Shown here in pieces: positions 31,602 through 43,897 of a stretch of 64,000 nucleotides of DNA; the stretch's first letter is position 1, and every line of letters begins with the position of its first letter. The notes under the pieces were generated by a model. It was not told where the DNA came from. It searched no databases and was given only the letters and a program-made list of their open reading frames with translations. This DNA comes from Pseudomonadota bacterium (GTDB lineage Bacteria > Myxococcota_A > Polyangia > GCA-2747355), in assembly GCA_016711215.1 (NCBI GenBank), contig JADJTL010000003.1:372001-436000 (forward strand), written 5' to 3'. Position numbers and translations under genes: made by a program.

Positions 31602-32795
31602 TTACTCGGCAAGCGCGGGCGCGCTCGGAAACTCGCTCTCGGCGGGCACAGCGAGCTCGAGCTCAGTCGGCGACAGCGGCTCGGCCGCGTCCTGCGCGGG
31701 ATCGGTCGGCGGCAGCTCGGCCCGGCGCAGGCCCAGGGCGCAGGCGGATTCGTCGCCATCACTGCGCACCACGGTGCAGCCCGGATCGTTGCCGGGGTTC
31801 TCGCGGGCGCACCGTCGCACCCGCAGGAAACGCTGCCCCAGCCCTTCGCTCCAGCACTCCGCGATCACATAGGCCTGATTCGCCTCGAGGTCACCGCCCG
31901 TCGCGAGCGCATCGATGCGACCGCCGATGCCGCGCCAATGCCGCGCCCGCGTGAGGATCAGCTCGCGCGTCGCGCTCTGAGCGCTGTCCTGCGCGTTGCC
32001 GTAGTACGCCAGTCGCACCACGTTCCGCGCCGGTAGATCGCCCTCGCTCGCCGGTCGCAGGTGCAAGCCCTGCACAACGGCGCTGTAGGGCGTCAAGGCG
32101 CCGTCGGCGGCGTCCGGGGTGAAGTCCTTGAGCCGAAAGGCCAGCGCGGTGCCGAGCGCCCCGTGCGCGAAGCTGACTAGCAGCTTGCCGCCGGCCCCCA
32201 CCGTCGAATCCGCCGCTCGCGCCTGATCGAGGTCGAGGCCGACGACGCCCCGACCACGCCGTCGTTCTGCGCCCACCACAATCGTGCCGGCCGCGATCAC
32301 GCGATAGGCGTCGGTGCTTGCCGCCGCCGCCTTGGCCACCAGCGCCCAGGAAAAGCGCGAGCGCATCAGCGCCCCGCGCTCCATCACGAACGAGTAGTCG
32401 GTGGCGCCGCGGGTAGCGGGCCCCCACCAGCGGCGCTGGCCCCGCAGGGTCTTCGGCGCCTGCTCGCGCAGCAGTGCGGCTACCGGCGCGAGCGTGCCGC
32501 GCAGCGCCTGGTTGAGCTGACGCAGCCCATCGCGCGCGCCCTCGAGGTAGGGCGCGATCGCCTCCTCATCGAGGCCCTGCGCCACGTCCGCGAGCGCCGC
32601 GGTCGTCTGCGCGACCTCGAGCCCCTCGCGCTCGGCGTCGCCCGTCAGCTCGAGCTGGAAGGCCCCGAGCTCTGGTGCTCCGTTGCTGAACTCGTTTGCG
32701 CTCGCCAGCAAGTCTCCGCGACAGCCCGGCGCGGCCGCCAGCAGCACTGCTGACAGGCCAATCACCAGCCGAACCTCACCGCTGCCCTGCCTCAT
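31602..32795 (-). CDS. Predicted lipoprotein, unrecognised
   Basis: A 397-residue secreted protein. MRQGSGEVRLVIGLSAVLLAAAPGC is a signal peptide with lipobox APGC. An AAGGAGG ribosome site precedes the ATG. The first third of the mature part is helical (VAQTTAALADVAQGLDEEAIAPYLEGARDGLRQL). The rest alternates strands and includes four cysteines near residues 316-350. The acidic, Pro/Glu-rich tail is likely disordered. It resembles no family I can name; similar plain lipoproteins are common in Myxococcota. It lies alone, downstream of lon on the same strand and converging with feoB. Confidence 0.7.
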   Translation of the reverse strand: MRQGSGEVRLVIGLSAVLLAAAPGCRGDLLASANEFSNGAPELGAFQLELTGDAEREGLEVAQTTAALADVAQGLDEEAIAPYLEGARDGLRQLNQALRGTLAPVAALLREQAPKTLRGQRRWWGPATRGATDYSFVMERGALMRSRFSWALVAKAAAASTDAYRVIAAGTIVVGAERRRGRGVVGLDLDQARAADSTVGAGGKLLVSFAHGALGTALAFRLKDFTPDAADGALTPYSAVVQGLHLRPASEGDLPARNVVRLAYYGNAQDSAQSATRELILTRARHWRGIGGRIDALATGGDLEANQAYVIAECWSEGLGQRFLRVRRCARENPGNDPGCTVVRSDGDESACALGLRRAELPPTDPAQDAAEPLSPTELELAVPAESEFPSAPALAE

Positions 32796-32923
32796 TCTCG
32801 CCTCCTTCAGCTCGCAGCTCGCTTAGAGCGCGCCGGAACCTCGATCGCGTTGTCTCGGCCCACGCGGCTGTCGGCGCGCCACGGGCCTCAGCGCGCCGCA
32901 GGCCTCCCTGGGCCCTGCCGCCT

Positions 32924-35329
<2,406 letters not shown>

Positions 35330-35475
35330 GATCCCTCCGCGGCCGGAATGCTAGCACGGCCCCACCAGCCGAGCAGCTCGCGGCGGGCCGGCCAGCAACC
35401 ACAACCATTGCAGACGGGACCGACCGATCCGATCGTCTCGCGAGAGGCGGAAAGGCGCCCGCGCCTGGGCGTCTC

Positions 35476-36736
<1,261 letters not shown>

Positions 36737-36862
36737 GGCCCCGCTCCCCCGCGCGCACACCTGACGGCCAGGCGCCGTGCAGCCGCGCCCCCTGCCGTCG
36801 CAGGATATTTTATCTGCGCCGTGCCGGCCAGCCCGTGGGCGGCCTGCCGCGCCCCGCGCCGC

Positions 36863-37501
36863 CTACTTCTCGCGCTTCAGCTCGGTCGCCGGCCGGCGCT
36901 CGGCCTTGCGCTCGAGGAGCGCGTCGATCAGATTGTACTCCTTGGCGTCCGCCGCGGTCAGGTAGTAGTCACGATCGGTGTCCTTGCTCACCGTATCGAG
37001 ATCCTTACCCGTATGCTTGGCCAAGATGTTGTTCAGGCGCTCACGCGTGCGGAGGATCTCTCGCGCCTGGATGTCGATATCCGAGGCCTGCCCCGAGAAG
37101 CCCCCGAGCGGCTGGTGGACCATGATCCGCGCGTGGGGCAGCGCGAAGCGCTTGCCGGCGGCGCCGGCCGCAAGCAGCAGGGCACCCATCGAAGCGGCCT
37201 GCCCCATGCAAATCGTCGCCACCTCCGACTTGACGTACTGCATCGTGTCGTAGATGGCGAGGCCCGAGGTGACCACGCCCCCGGGCGAGTTGATGTAGAG
37301 CATGATGTCGCGGTCGGGGTCCTCGGATTCGAGGAACAAAAGCTGCGCGATCACCGTGTTGGCGACATCGTCATTGATCGGACCCCCGAGAAAGACGATG
37401 CGGTCCTTGAGCAGGCGGGAGTAGATGTCCCAACCCCGCTCGCCGCGGTGGGTCTGCTCGATCACGGTTGGAATCACGATATTCGTCTCGGGCTGCCACA
37501 T
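36863..37501 (-). CDS. clpP: ClpP protease proteolytic subunit
   Basis: A serine peptidase of about 212 residues that forms the barrel of ClpXP. It has the catalytic Ser in MGQAASMGALLLAAG, the His in HARIMVHQPLGG and the Asp in KDTDRDYYL. YINSPGGVVTSGLAIYDTM is the substrate-binding strand region. The ATG at 37501 is preceded by AGGAG at 9 nt. It lies 11 bp after the trigger factor gene and about 125 bp before clpX, the usual tig-clpP-clpX order. The N-terminus (WQPETNIVIPTVIEQTHRGER) is the family propeptide and processing region. Confidence 0.97.
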   Translation of the reverse strand: MWQPETNIVIPTVIEQTHRGERGWDIYSRLLKDRIVFLGGPINDDVANTVIAQLLFLESEDPDRDIMLYINSPGGVVTSGLAIYDTMQYVKSEVATICMGQAASMGALLLAAGAAGKRFALPHARIMVHQPLGGFSGQASDIDIQAREILRTRERLNNILAKHTGKDLDTVSKDTDRDYYLTAADAKEYNLIDALLERKAERRPATELKREK

Positions 37502-37512
37502 CGGTCGTGCTC

Positions 37513-38913
37513 CTATCGCGATCCCGCAGCCATTGGCTCGACCATTGGCTCGACCATTGGCTCGACCATTGGCTCGACCATTGGCTCGACCATTGGCTCG
37601 ACCATTGGCTCGGCCATTGGCTCGGCCACCGTGATCTTGCTCCGAGCGACCAGCAGGTCGATCGTCTTGTCGTGCCGCAAGGAGCGCCGGAGCTGCTCCA
37701 TCCGGCCCTCCTTCTCGAATTCGCTGCGCACCCGGCTGAGGTGCTGGCCGCGCTCGCTGGCGAGCTCCTGCAGGTGTCTTTCGACATCCTCGTCGACGAC
37801 CGAGACCGCCTCCTGCTTGGCGATGGCCTCGATCAGCAGGAACGAGCGCACGCTCTGCTCGGCTCCGCTGCGCAAGCGCTCCCGCGCCGCCTCGTCCTTG
37901 GTGCTCTCTTCGCCCATCAACATGCGTTGAAAGGCGGACATCTGCTCCATCTGCCGCTCGACCAGCACCGGCGCCAAGGGCACCTCGTGGCGCTCGAGCA
38001 GCTTCTTCACGAGCAGCTCCTTGCACTCCTCCACCGCGCGGCGCTCGTCGGCCACCAGGAGCTGCTCGCGCAGCTTGTCGCGCAGCTCGGCCAGCGTCTC
38101 GGCCTCGCCCGTATCGCGCGCCATCTCGTCGTCGAGCTCGGGCACGACCTTGCGCTTGAGGTCGTTGACCGTCACCAGCAGGCGGGCCTTGTCCGGCCCT
38201 TGGGCGTCGCCCTCCGCATCGCCGGCGGCCGCGCCGAGGTCCAATTCGACCTGGAGCTCCTTGGTCTCGGGGGCCAGGCCGGTCAGAGCGGCCGCCAGGC
38301 CCGGCAGCGGCTCGCGCGGCGGCTCGCCCAGCTCGACCAGCACGCCGTCGCGCGTGTAGGGCCGCTCGCCCAAGCGACCTAGCAAATCGACGAGCAGCAC
38401 GTCGCCGGCGGCGGTCGGGCGCCCCTCGACGGGCACGTACTCAGTCAGCTCCTGCTGCTTGGCGCGCAGGGCCTGCTCGACCTGCTCATCGTTGACCCGC
38501 GCGGGACGGCGCTCGAGCTCCACGTCGAAGTAGTCCTTCGCCTCGATCTCGGGCAGCACCTCGAGCAGCGCCGTGTAGCGGAAGTCCTCGCCCGGGCTGA
38601 TCGCGCCCTCATCGACCGCCGGCGTCGCGACGGGGTCGATATCATGCTCGCCCAGCGCCTTGACCAGGCTGTCGCGCACCAGCGCCTGCGCCACATCGGC
38701 GCTGACCTGCGGGCCGAAGAGGCGCTCGAGCATTTGCCGTGGGACCTTGCCGCGGCGGAAACCCTTCAACTCCACCCCGCGACCGAGCTCGCCGAAGGCC
38801 TCGTCGATGCGACCTTTGACCTGCGCCCAGGGGATCGCCACCGCCAGGCGGCGTTGCACGTCGCTCAGTCGCTCGACCGACGCCCGGTACTCGAGCACGC
38901 TCTCCGCCATCAT
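37513..38913 (-). CDS. tig: Trigger factor, ribosome-associated chaperone
   Basis: A 466-residue trigger factor. The ribosome-binding domain has the signature GFRRGKVPRQMLERLFG. An FKBP-type prolyl isomerase domain follows (VEGRPTAAGDVLLVDLLGRLG), then the helical chaperone arms. The C-terminus ends in a striking repeat: eight consecutive EPM-containing tetrapeptides (EPMV mostly) followed by AAGSR, which is not part of the family. AAGGA lies upstream of twin ATGs. It is first in the tig-clpP-clpX cluster. Confidence 0.95.
   Translation of the reverse strand: MMAESVLEYRASVERLSDVQRRLAVAIPWAQVKGRIDEAFGELGRGVELKGFRRGKVPRQMLERLFGPQVSADVAQALVRDSLVKALGEHDIDPVATPAVDEGAISPGEDFRYTALLEVLPEIEAKDYFDVELERRPARVNDEQVEQALRAKQQELTEYVPVEGRPTAAGDVLLVDLLGRLGERPYTRDGVLVELGEPPREPLPGLAAALTGLAPETKELQVELDLGAAAGDAEGDAQGPDKARLLVTVNDLKRKVVPELDDEMARDTGEAETLAELRDKLREQLLVADERRAVEECKELLVKKLLERHEVPLAPVLVERQMEQMSAFQRMLMGEESTKDEAARERLRSGAEQSVRSFLLIEAIAKQEAVSVVDEDVERHLQELASERGQHLSRVRSEFEKEGRMEQLRRSLRHDKTIDLLVARSKITVAEPMAEPMVEPMVEPMVEPMVEPMVEPMVEPMAAGSR
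37531..37626. repeat. 12-bp tandem repeat at the 3' end of tig
   Basis: Eight head-to-tail copies of a 12-bp unit (CATTGGCTCGAC; the last two end in GGC) encode the EPMV tetrapeptide tail of trigger factor on the minus strand. The array stops 4 codons before the stop. It is the longest repeat in the window. Confidence 0.96.
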
Positions 38914-39125
38914 CGACCCATCCTTGCCGCCCGGCTCCAGCCCCGAGCCGCTAAACCGCGCAGCCTGCGCGCGCCCGCAACCACGGCGCAGGGGCGCCGC
39001 TGCGGGCGTTTTTTACCATGGTGCAGGTCGAAGTCAACGCGCAGCGCGTGGGAGCGGCGGCGGGAGCTGAACGCAGGCGTCGGCAGGCGTCGGCAGGTGG
39101 GCGTTGCAGCGCCGCCCCCAGGCGC

Positions 39126-40034
39126 CTAGTCGCCCAGGCGCGAGAGGTCGTCGCCGCTCAGCATGCCCTTCGAGCGCAGCAGCTGCAGCAGCATCGAGAA
39201 GCGGTCGCTTTGGGCCCGAAGCTGGCGCTCGAGCTGAGCCAACTGGGCGCCATGGTCGTCCTGCGGACTCCCGGCAGCGAGCTCCCCGGGCGAGCGTGGG
39301 TGCGGTGCCGGCGGGTCGGCGCCGAGAGCCCGGCTGGCGCCGCCGGCCATGGCGGCGGTTGGCGGGCTCTTGGGCTGCGGCGCGCTGCGGCCCGGGCCGC
39401 CCGGCGCGAGCCCGGCCGGCAGAGCGATCGGCGCGGGACCCTCGAGTGCCCCAACGACGTCGAGGGCCCCGATCTCGCCGACGCTGACCTCGTCGAAGCT
39501 GATCTCCTTACGACCCAGCAGGCGCGGCGCTGTTGCCGCGCTCCCGCGCTCGAACTCTCGGGCACCGCTCGCCGGCGCCAGCGCACCCAGCGGCGCCACG
39601 CCCTCGTAGACCCGGCCCAGGGCGCGCTCGATCGCGCTCGGCAGCGCGAAATAGGGGCGCACGTTGTACCGCGTCGCGACACGCACCTCGTCGACGGCAT
39701 CGAGGCTCGCCGGATCGGCCATCGCCACGTCGAGGAAGCGACGCTCGCGGTCGACCTTGATGCAGACCAGGCGGTGGCGCTGACAGATGTCATCCGGAAT
39801 GAAGCGCGCCGCGCCGAGGTCGATCAGCTCGGGATCGAGCGCGACCGCCGGGATGTTGAACTGCCGGCTGAGGGCGCGAACGATCATCTCCTCGGAGACG
39901 AGGCCGAGCTGCACCAGGTACTGACCGAGCGGACCGCGCCCCCAGCGGCGCTGCTCTTGCAGCGCGCGCTCGAGCCCCGCGGGCTCGAGCACCCCGGCCT
40001 GAATCAGGATTTCACCCAGGCGCAAGCGCGACAT
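39126..40034 (-). CDS. Stand-alone GspE N-terminal (MshEN-type) domain protein
   Basis: A 302-residue protein. Residues about 1-140 match the type II secretion ATPase N-terminal domain: LRLGEILIQAGVLEPAGLERALQEQRR, LGQYLVQLGLVSEEMIVRALSRQFNIPAV, DVAMADPASLDAVDEVRVAT. No ATPase domain follows. Instead there is a Pro/Gly/Ala-rich linker and a C-terminal coiled coil (LAQLERQLRAQSDRFSMLLQLL). Such domains can bind cyclic di-GMP in MshE-like proteins, so a signalling or adaptor role is possible but unproven. The start was set at the ATG at 40034, just inside the tRNA boundary; a longer frame would run through the tRNA gene. Confidence 0.8.
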   Translation of the reverse strand: MSRLRLGEILIQAGVLEPAGLERALQEQRRWGRGPLGQYLVQLGLVSEEMIVRALSRQFNIPAVALDPELIDLGAARFIPDDICQRHRLVCIKVDRERRFLDVAMADPASLDAVDEVRVATRYNVRPYFALPSAIERALGRVYEGVAPLGALAPASGAREFERGSAATAPRLLGRKEISFDEVSVGEIGALDVVGALEGPAPIALPAGLAPGGPGRSAPQPKSPPTAAMAGGASRALGADPPAPHPRSPGELAAGSPQDDHGAQLAQLERQLRAQSDRFSMLLQLLRSKGMLSGDDLSRLGD

Positions 40035-40052
40035 CACGACCTGCCTCTCGGG

Positions 40053-40135
40053 TGCGCCCGGAGGGACTCGAACCCCCATGCCACGAGGGCACCAGATCCT
40101 AAGTCTGGCGCGTCTGCCAGTTTCGCCACGGGCGC
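40053..40135 (-). tRNA. tRNA-Leu (anticodon UAG)
   Basis: The minus strand folds into a class II tRNA: acceptor stem GCGCCCG pairing with CGGGCGC, a D-arm with GGCAGACGC, an anticodon stem CCAGA/TCTGG enclosing CTTAGGA (anticodon TAG), a short variable arm and GGTTCGAGTCC in the T-arm. The length is 83 nt. CCA is not encoded; the discriminator A is followed by CCC. The UAG anticodon reads CUA, and CUN through wobble. Confidence 0.95.
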
Positions 40136-40184
40136 AGCGTGAGCTGTGAGCGTCAGGCTAAACGAGAGCGCGGCGACCCTCAAG

Positions 40185-40208
40185 GATCGATTATGGGATC
40201 GATTATGG
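40185..40208. repeat. 12-bp tandem repeat spanning the pepF stop
   Basis: Two full copies and a partial third of GATCGATTATGG. On the minus strand the repeat contains the TAA stop codon of the oligoendopeptidase gene, so duplication recreated the stop and trailer sequence. Confidence 0.88.
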
Positions 40209-42053
40209 GATCGCTGGCGGGCGCGACGCTTTCGCGCCCGCCGCCAGCGCCTCTGCCTCGGCGAGCGCCCGCTCGAAGGCCGCCATCGCCAGCCGGTAGG
40301 GCTCAATCCCCGTCAGATCGACACCCGCGCGCGCCAGCAGCACCAGCGGCGGGGCCGAGCGGCCCGTGGTGAGCAGCGCTTCGGCATAGCGTCGGCTTGC
40401 CGCGGCACCCTCGCGCGCGATCGCCTCCGCCAGCGCCGTCGCCGCGGTCCACCCCGTGGCGTACTGGAAGACGTAGAAGCCGAGGAAGAAATGAGGGATG
40501 CAGGCCCACTCGATGGCGCAGCGCTCGTCGACCTCGACGACGCCGCGCTCGTGCCCATGATACTTGCGCAGCAAGCGCAGATAGACGGCCGAGAGGACGT
40601 CGGCGGTCAGCGCCTGCCCCGCCTCCGCCCGCTCGTAGATCGCCAGCTCGAACTCGGCGAAGAGCGCCTGTCGGAAGAAGGTCGTGCGGAAGCCCTCGAG
40701 CTGCTCGCCGAGGAGGAAGAGCCGCTGCCGGGGCGTGCGCGCGCTGCGCCGCAGGTGGGCACTCAGCAGTATCTCGTTCAGCGTCGAAGCGACCTCGGCG
40801 ACGAAGGTCGCGTACTCGGCCTTGGGGTAGGGCTGGGCGCGGTTCGAGAAGAAGGAGTGCAGCGCGTGGCCCAGCTCGTGCGCCAACATGCTCAGCGAGT
40901 TGAAGTCGTCGAGGTAGTTGCCGAGGACATAGGGGTGCACGTCGTAGGCGCTGCCGTCCATGTAGGCGCCGCTCGCTTTGCCAGGCTGCGGATAGAGATC
41001 GATCCAGCCGCTGCGCGCGCCCAGCGCCTGCGCAAGCACGGCGGCGTACTCGCCCCCCAAGGGCGCCAGCGCAGCCTGCAGCGTCTCGCGCGCCCGCGCC
41101 AAGGGGAAGTGGAAGCTCGCGCGCTCGACGATCGGCGCGTAGAGGTCATGATAGCGCAGCCGCGCGACGCCGAGCCGCCGACGACGCAGTCGGAAATAGC
41201 GATGCAGCAGGGGCAGGTGCTCGTGAGCCGCGGCGATCGTCCGTGAGTACACCTCGAGCGGCAGCTCGTCATCGTGCAGCGCGGCGGCCAAGGCAGTGTC
41301 GTAGCGTCGCGCCCGCGCGAAGGTGATGTTGGCGTTGACCTGCGCGCTCAGCAAAGCGGCCAGGGTGTGACGGTAGCGCTGGAAGGTCCCGAAGTAGGTC
41401 GAGAAGGCGCGCTCGCGCAGCGCCCGGTCGGGCGCCGCCCGGTAGCGCGGGAAAAGCGCCTGCGTCAAGGGTAGGCCGCGCCCGGTTGCGCTGCGCAGCG
41501 GCGGAAAGACGAGGTCGGCGCCGCAGAAGGTCGCGTAGGCCTGCTGTCCCGTCTCGCGCAGGAGCGACGTGCGCGCCAGCAACGCCTCCTCCGCCGCCGA
41601 GAGCAGATGTGGCCGGAGGCGCAGCACCTCGCCGAGGAAGCGCGTGTAAGCTGCGAGCGACGGATGCTGGCAGAGTCGGCGCAGTCGCGGCTCGGGCAGC
41701 GCGGCGAGCTCGGGCTCGATGAACGAGCAGGCCTCGAGCAGCTCGGTCGCCAGCTTTTCGGCCACCTCGCGCAGCGCCTGGTAGCGCGCGACGCGCGTGT
41801 CCTCATCGTGCCGACGTTCCGCGTAGCTCGTCAGCCGCGCCAGGTCGCGCTGCGCCGCGAAGGCTCGGTCGAGGCAGCGCCGCACGGGCGCGGGGCCACC
41901 GGCCAAGGTCCCGCGACACGCGCGAATGCCTGCCAGCGCGGCCCTCAGCGCGCGCCGCGCCCGCCCCCAGGCGGCCTCGCTCGGATAGAGGTGCCGCGTG
42001 TTCCACCGCAGCGCTGGAGCTGTTGCCGAACGAGCGGAGCGGGCGGTCTTCAT
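40203..42053 (-). CDS. pepF: M3-family oligoendopeptidase F
   Basis: A zinc metallopeptidase of 616 residues that cleaves short peptides in the cytoplasm. The zinc site is HELGHALHSFF, the third ligand is in VAEVASTLNE, and the substrate loop GAYMDGSAYDVHPYVLGNY matches the family. The N-terminal lid region has the usual LARLTSYAERRHDEDTR. Its ATG overlaps the stop of the upstream FHA-SpoIIE gene (ATGA), indicating coupling. No signal peptide. The length is as usual for the family. Confidence 0.93.
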   Translation of the reverse strand: MKTARSARSATAPALRWNTRHLYPSEAAWGRARRALRAALAGIRACRGTLAGGPAPVRRCLDRAFAAQRDLARLTSYAERRHDEDTRVARYQALREVAEKLATELLEACSFIEPELAALPEPRLRRLCQHPSLAAYTRFLGEVLRLRPHLLSAAEEALLARTSLLRETGQQAYATFCGADLVFPPLRSATGRGLPLTQALFPRYRAAPDRALRERAFSTYFGTFQRYRHTLAALLSAQVNANITFARARRYDTALAAALHDDELPLEVYSRTIAAAHEHLPLLHRYFRLRRRRLGVARLRYHDLYAPIVERASFHFPLARARETLQAALAPLGGEYAAVLAQALGARSGWIDLYPQPGKASGAYMDGSAYDVHPYVLGNYLDDFNSLSMLAHELGHALHSFFSNRAQPYPKAEYATFVAEVASTLNEILLSAHLRRSARTPRQRLFLLGEQLEGFRTTFFRQALFAEFELAIYERAEAGQALTADVLSAVYLRLLRKYHGHERGVVEVDERCAIEWACIPHFFLGFYVFQYATGWTAATALAEAIAREGAAASRRYAEALLTTGRSAPPLVLLARAGVDLTGIEPYRLAMAAFERALAEAEALAAGAKASRPPAIP

Positions 42054-43840
42054 CGGGGCCCCTGATCCTCTGCCGGGAGCTCCAACCCCCCGGCCCCCAC
42101 CACCAGGGTGCGCCCGAAGCGCTCACCGACCTTCAGCCCGAAGGCCACCAGCGTCTGGTCATCGCTCTGCGGTGCGCCGCGCACGAAGCGCTGTACGTCG
42201 GCGACGACGCGCCGCACGACCTCGCCGGGCTCCGCGCGACCGCCCGTGATCGCCTTGCGCAAGCGCATCATGCCGTAGTCCCGGCCGTCGCGATTGAGCG
42301 CCTCGTTGATGCCATCGGTGTAGAGCAGCACCACGTCTCCGGGGACGAGCTGGTAGATCTCCTGCGGGTAGTGCATTTCGGGCACGACGCCCAGTGCGAC
42401 GGCCGTCGCGTCGTCGAGCTCGGACACCCCGCTGAAGCGATGACTGCAGACGATCGGCGGCTGGTGACCGGCGTTGGCCACGCTGAAGGTGCGCGCCTCG
42501 AGGTCGAGCAGGATGAAGAGCACGGTGGCGAACATCGCGTCCTGTTCGGCCGCGATCAGGATGCTGTTGGCGTGATCGAGCACGGCCGACGGCTGCGGAT
42601 TGGTGTGGGCGTGCAGGCGAATCGCCGTGGTCAGCTTCGCCATCAGCAGCGCCGCGCTGACGCCCTTGCCCGAGACGTCGCCGACGAGGATGCCGATCAA
42701 CGAGGGCCGGAGCTCGATCACGTCATAGAAATCACCCCCCACCTGCTGCGCGGCCGCGTAGTGGGTCTCGAACTCGAGCCCGGGCACGCGGGGGAGCTGC
42801 CGCGGCAGGAACCCCTCCTGGATGCGCCGAGCGAGCTGCAGATCGGCCTCCAGCCGCTGTTGCGAGAGCAGCGACTGCCCCGCGCGCGCGTTGGCGATCG
42901 CCAGCGCCGCCTGGCGCGCAATCGCCGAGAGCAGCGTCAGATCCTCGGGCGAGAAGGGCAGGGCCCCCGGCCGACCCTCGAGGTGAATCGTGCCAAGCGC
43001 CTCGCCACGGCAGATCAAAGGAGCACCCATCTTCGGGGCCCCCGGCGCCTGCTGCAGCGGCCTGGCACCGCCGCTATCGACGGCCCCACGCGGGCTCGCC
43101 CAGCTCGAGCTGCGACTCGACGCCGCTGGATCGCCGATGACCCCGGCGCCGCGCCGCAGCACCTGGTCGACGATGGTCTGGGAGAAGGTGACGTCCGCGC
43201 CGAGCGCGCCCGTGCGCTGCTTGATGGCCTCGGGGACCAGCTGCCCAGTCTGGCGGTTGACCAGCAGCGCGAAGGCGCGATCGGCCTGGGGAAAGACGGC
43301 GAAGAGATGGCCGAGCACCTTATCCAGCAGGCGCGGCAGGTCGAGCTCATTGACCAGCGCGTCCGCCACGGCATACATCGCCTTGAGCATGCGGACGGCG
43401 CGGTCCTGCGGCAGGGCATCGAGGCCCTGCGCCTCACGCGCAGCGGCCGCAGTGAGCTGCACGGTGGTTTCGGCATCGAGGCGCAGCTCGCCGCTCTCGG
43501 GCTCGACCATCTCGGCGATCACGGTCTGCACGTCCGGCACCCAGCGCGGCTGGGGATCGGGGTCGAAGCGAAAAGCCGAGCCGCCGATGCGCAGGATGTC
43601 GCGCGGCGCGAGGCGATGCCGCGTGACCAGTTGGTCGTTGACGAAGGTGCCGTTGCCGCTGCCGAGATCCTCGATCACGCAGTGACCGTCAGCGGCCTGC
43701 GTGATCTGCGCGTGGCGCCGCGAGACGTTCAGGTCGCCGATGTAGACCTCGCTGTTGAACGAGCGCCCCAGCACGCACGTCCCCGCGATCGGGTAGTGCT
43801 TGCCGGCGCTCGGTCCGCGTATCGCTACGAGGGTTGGCAT
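42050..43840 (-). CDS. FHA-GAF-SpoIIE phosphatase (signalling protein)
   Basis: A 596-residue three-domain protein. The FHA domain (residues about 1-95) contains GRSFNS, SRRHAQI and GSGNGTFVND, which bind phosphothreonine. The middle region has a GAF-like domain (about 145-310). The C-terminal PP2C/SpoIIE phosphatase domain includes the metal-binding Asp in VGGDFYDV and GILVGDVSGKGVSAALLMAKL, plus the YTDGINEALN end motif. It would dephosphorylate an anti-anti-sigma-like or Ser/Thr-kinase substrate after sensing phosphorylated partners. It sits between a TPR protein and pepF, all on the minus strand. No kinase or anti-sigma factor is adjacent. Confidence 0.9.
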   Translation of the reverse strand: MPTLVAIRGPSAGKHYPIAGTCVLGRSFNSEVYIGDLNVSRRHAQITQAADGHCVIEDLGSGNGTFVNDQLVTRHRLAPRDILRIGGSAFRFDPDPQPRWVPDVQTVIAEMVEPESGELRLDAETTVQLTAAAAREAQGLDALPQDRAVRMLKAMYAVADALVNELDLPRLLDKVLGHLFAVFPQADRAFALLVNRQTGQLVPEAIKQRTGALGADVTFSQTIVDQVLRRGAGVIGDPAASSRSSSWASPRGAVDSGGARPLQQAPGAPKMGAPLICRGEALGTIHLEGRPGALPFSPEDLTLLSAIARQAALAIANARAGQSLLSQQRLEADLQLARRIQEGFLPRQLPRVPGLEFETHYAAAQQVGGDFYDVIELRPSLIGILVGDVSGKGVSAALLMAKLTTAIRLHAHTNPQPSAVLDHANSILIAAEQDAMFATVLFILLDLEARTFSVANAGHQPPIVCSHRFSGVSELDDATAVALGVVPEMHYPQEIYQLVPGDVVLLYTDGINEALNRDGRDYGMMRLRKAITGGRAEPGEVVRRVVADVQRFVRGAPQSDDQTLVAFGLKVGERFGRTLVVGAGGLELPAEDQGPR

Positions 43841-43897
43841 GCCGAATCAGTCAAGGCCAAGGCCGCATCTAGCTGCTGCCCCCCCCTCGGGCGCGGG

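Noticed and set aside
35446..35468. A terminator after clpX
   Set aside because: The minus-strand stem is only about five base pairs with two or three Ts, too weak to call.
37531..37626. The tig-end repeat as a CRISPR or regulatory array
   Set aside because: It lies wholly inside the trigger factor frame and has no spacers.
38985..39013. A hairpin followed by six Ts on the plus strand
   Set aside because: It resembles an intrinsic terminator, but no plus-strand gene ends there; the genes on both sides are on the minus strand.
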